Assembly: GCF_001690185.1 (NCBI RefSeq)
Contig: NZ_LZGN01000037.1
Span: forward strand, 186,001 to 250,000
DNA: 64,000 nt
Reading direction: 5' to 3'
From: Gilliamella sp. wkB308
GTDB taxonomy: Bacteria; Pseudomonadota; Gammaproteobacteria; Enterobacterales; Orbaceae
Below the pieces are notes generated by a model, which worked only from the letters and a program-made list of their open reading frames with translations, was not told the DNA's origin and searched no databases. Below, piece by piece: positions 63,552 through 64,000 of the stretch (position 1 is its first letter; every line of letters begins with the position of its first letter). The position numbers and the translations under genes were made by a program.

Positions 63552-64000
63552 TTATTTAGCACCGATATAACCTAATTGTCGCCATGATTCATAAACTACC
63601 ACCGCAACGGAGTTAGATAAATTCATGCTACGGCTATTGGCTAACATAGGAATGCGAATTTTATGATCTTGTGGAAGCGCATCAAGTATAGAAGCTGGTA
63701 ATCCCCGTGTTTCTGGGCCGAACATCAAAAAGTCATTGTGTTTATAACTGACTTCACTATGTGACTTTTGCCCTTTTGTCGTTAATGCATAAACTTGTGT
63801 GGCTAAATCAATTTGGTTTGATTCTAAAAAATGATGAATATTTTTATAACGTTTTACATCGACAAACTCTTGATAATCAAGCCCTGCACGCCTTAGTTTT
63901 TTATCATCCCAAAAGAATCCCATTGGTTCAATAATATGTAAATTAAAGCCTGTATTTGCACAAAGACGGATAATATTACCTGTATTAGCAGGAATTTCGG
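63552..64000 (-). CDS. trmL: tRNA (cytidine/uridine-34-2'-O)-methyltransferase TrmL (5' end outside the window)
   Basis: SPOUT-fold methyltransferase of the wobble base in tRNA-Leu. The frame is open to the right edge: codons before 63923 read [18 protein letters not shown], the TrmL N-terminal motif, so the ATG at 63923 is internal. Only about nine N-terminal residues should be missing. The knot motifs [15 protein letters not shown] and [18 protein letters not shown] are intact. Confidence 0.95.
   Translation of the reverse strand, partial: EIPANTGNIIRLCANTGFNLHIIEPMGFFWDDKKLRRAGLDYQEFVDVKRYKNIHHFLESNQIDLATQVYALTTKGQKSHSEVSYKHNDFLMFGPETRGLPASILDALPQDHKIRIPMLANSRSMNLSNSVAVVVYESWRQLGYIGAK

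Overview
The window looks like chromosomal DNA from an AT-rich gammaproteobacterium. The cell-division, rpsU-dnaG-rpoD, thr and rpmH-rnpA-yidD-yidC proteins are close to their enterobacterial counterparts, but codon use is strongly A/T-biased. Gene content and style fit the Orbales (Gilliamella/Frischella/Orbus, insect-gut symbionts) best, with Pasteurellales second. That assignment is inference from protein resemblance. No insertion sequence, prophage, CRISPR array, rRNA or tRNA was seen.

Layout. 1-4.2 kb: end of a Bcr/CflA-type MFS exporter, a gamma-carbonic-anhydrase-like protein (yrdA) and ftsK. 4.3-10 kb is the accessory-looking stretch: a lone citG, a large autotransporter behind a Fur-like box, a decayed gene (8001-8268), and an orphan DcuS/CitA-type sensor kinase with no response regulator beside it. 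10-28.7 kb (minus): yfbR, then a complete dcw cluster in canonical order (mraZ, rsmH, ftsL, ftsI, murE, murF, mraY, murD, ftsW, murG, murC, ddl, ftsQ, ftsA, ftsZ, lpxC), headed by a textbook MraZ operator. 29-34 kb: pgl and zwf (oxidative pentose phosphate), rplY, the mutarotase yeaD and hemW, followed by a possible small RNA. 34.4-40.2 kb: a ketose-PTS locus with a PfkB kinase and DeoR regulator on the minus strand, divergent from aldolase, second kinase, EIIBC and EIIA on the plus strand. The intergenic region carries a near-consensus CRP site and three ACTTTC(A/G)TT repeats.

40.4-47.3 kb (minus): ribD-nrdR and the thr operon, including a thrL leader peptide too short for routine ORF calling and a full attenuator. 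47.3-51.8 kb: a small unknown protein, ydfG, uspA, pitA and a YfeH-type symporter. 51.8-55.9 kb: the macromolecular-synthesis operon rpsU-dnaG-rpoD with its intercistronic terminator. 56-58.2 kb: hemB of the aspartate-rich (non-zinc) type and a protein with two tandem zinc-ribbon/HTH units. 58.3-64 kb: nudC, the rpmH-rnpA-yidD-yidC cluster (rpmH is 46 codons), epmB divergent from its target efp, and the 3' part of trmL.

Most of the window is ordinary housekeeping sequence. The points most worth a second look are: the DcuS-like sensor that has lost both ligand-binding arginines next to a gene remnant; the ketose-PTS locus with two kinases, a GatY-type aldolase without GatZ and a mannitol-type EIIA; the duplicated zinc-ribbon protein; the divergent thr attenuator; and the candidate small RNA after hemW. 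I found no convincing wholly new multi-gene system.
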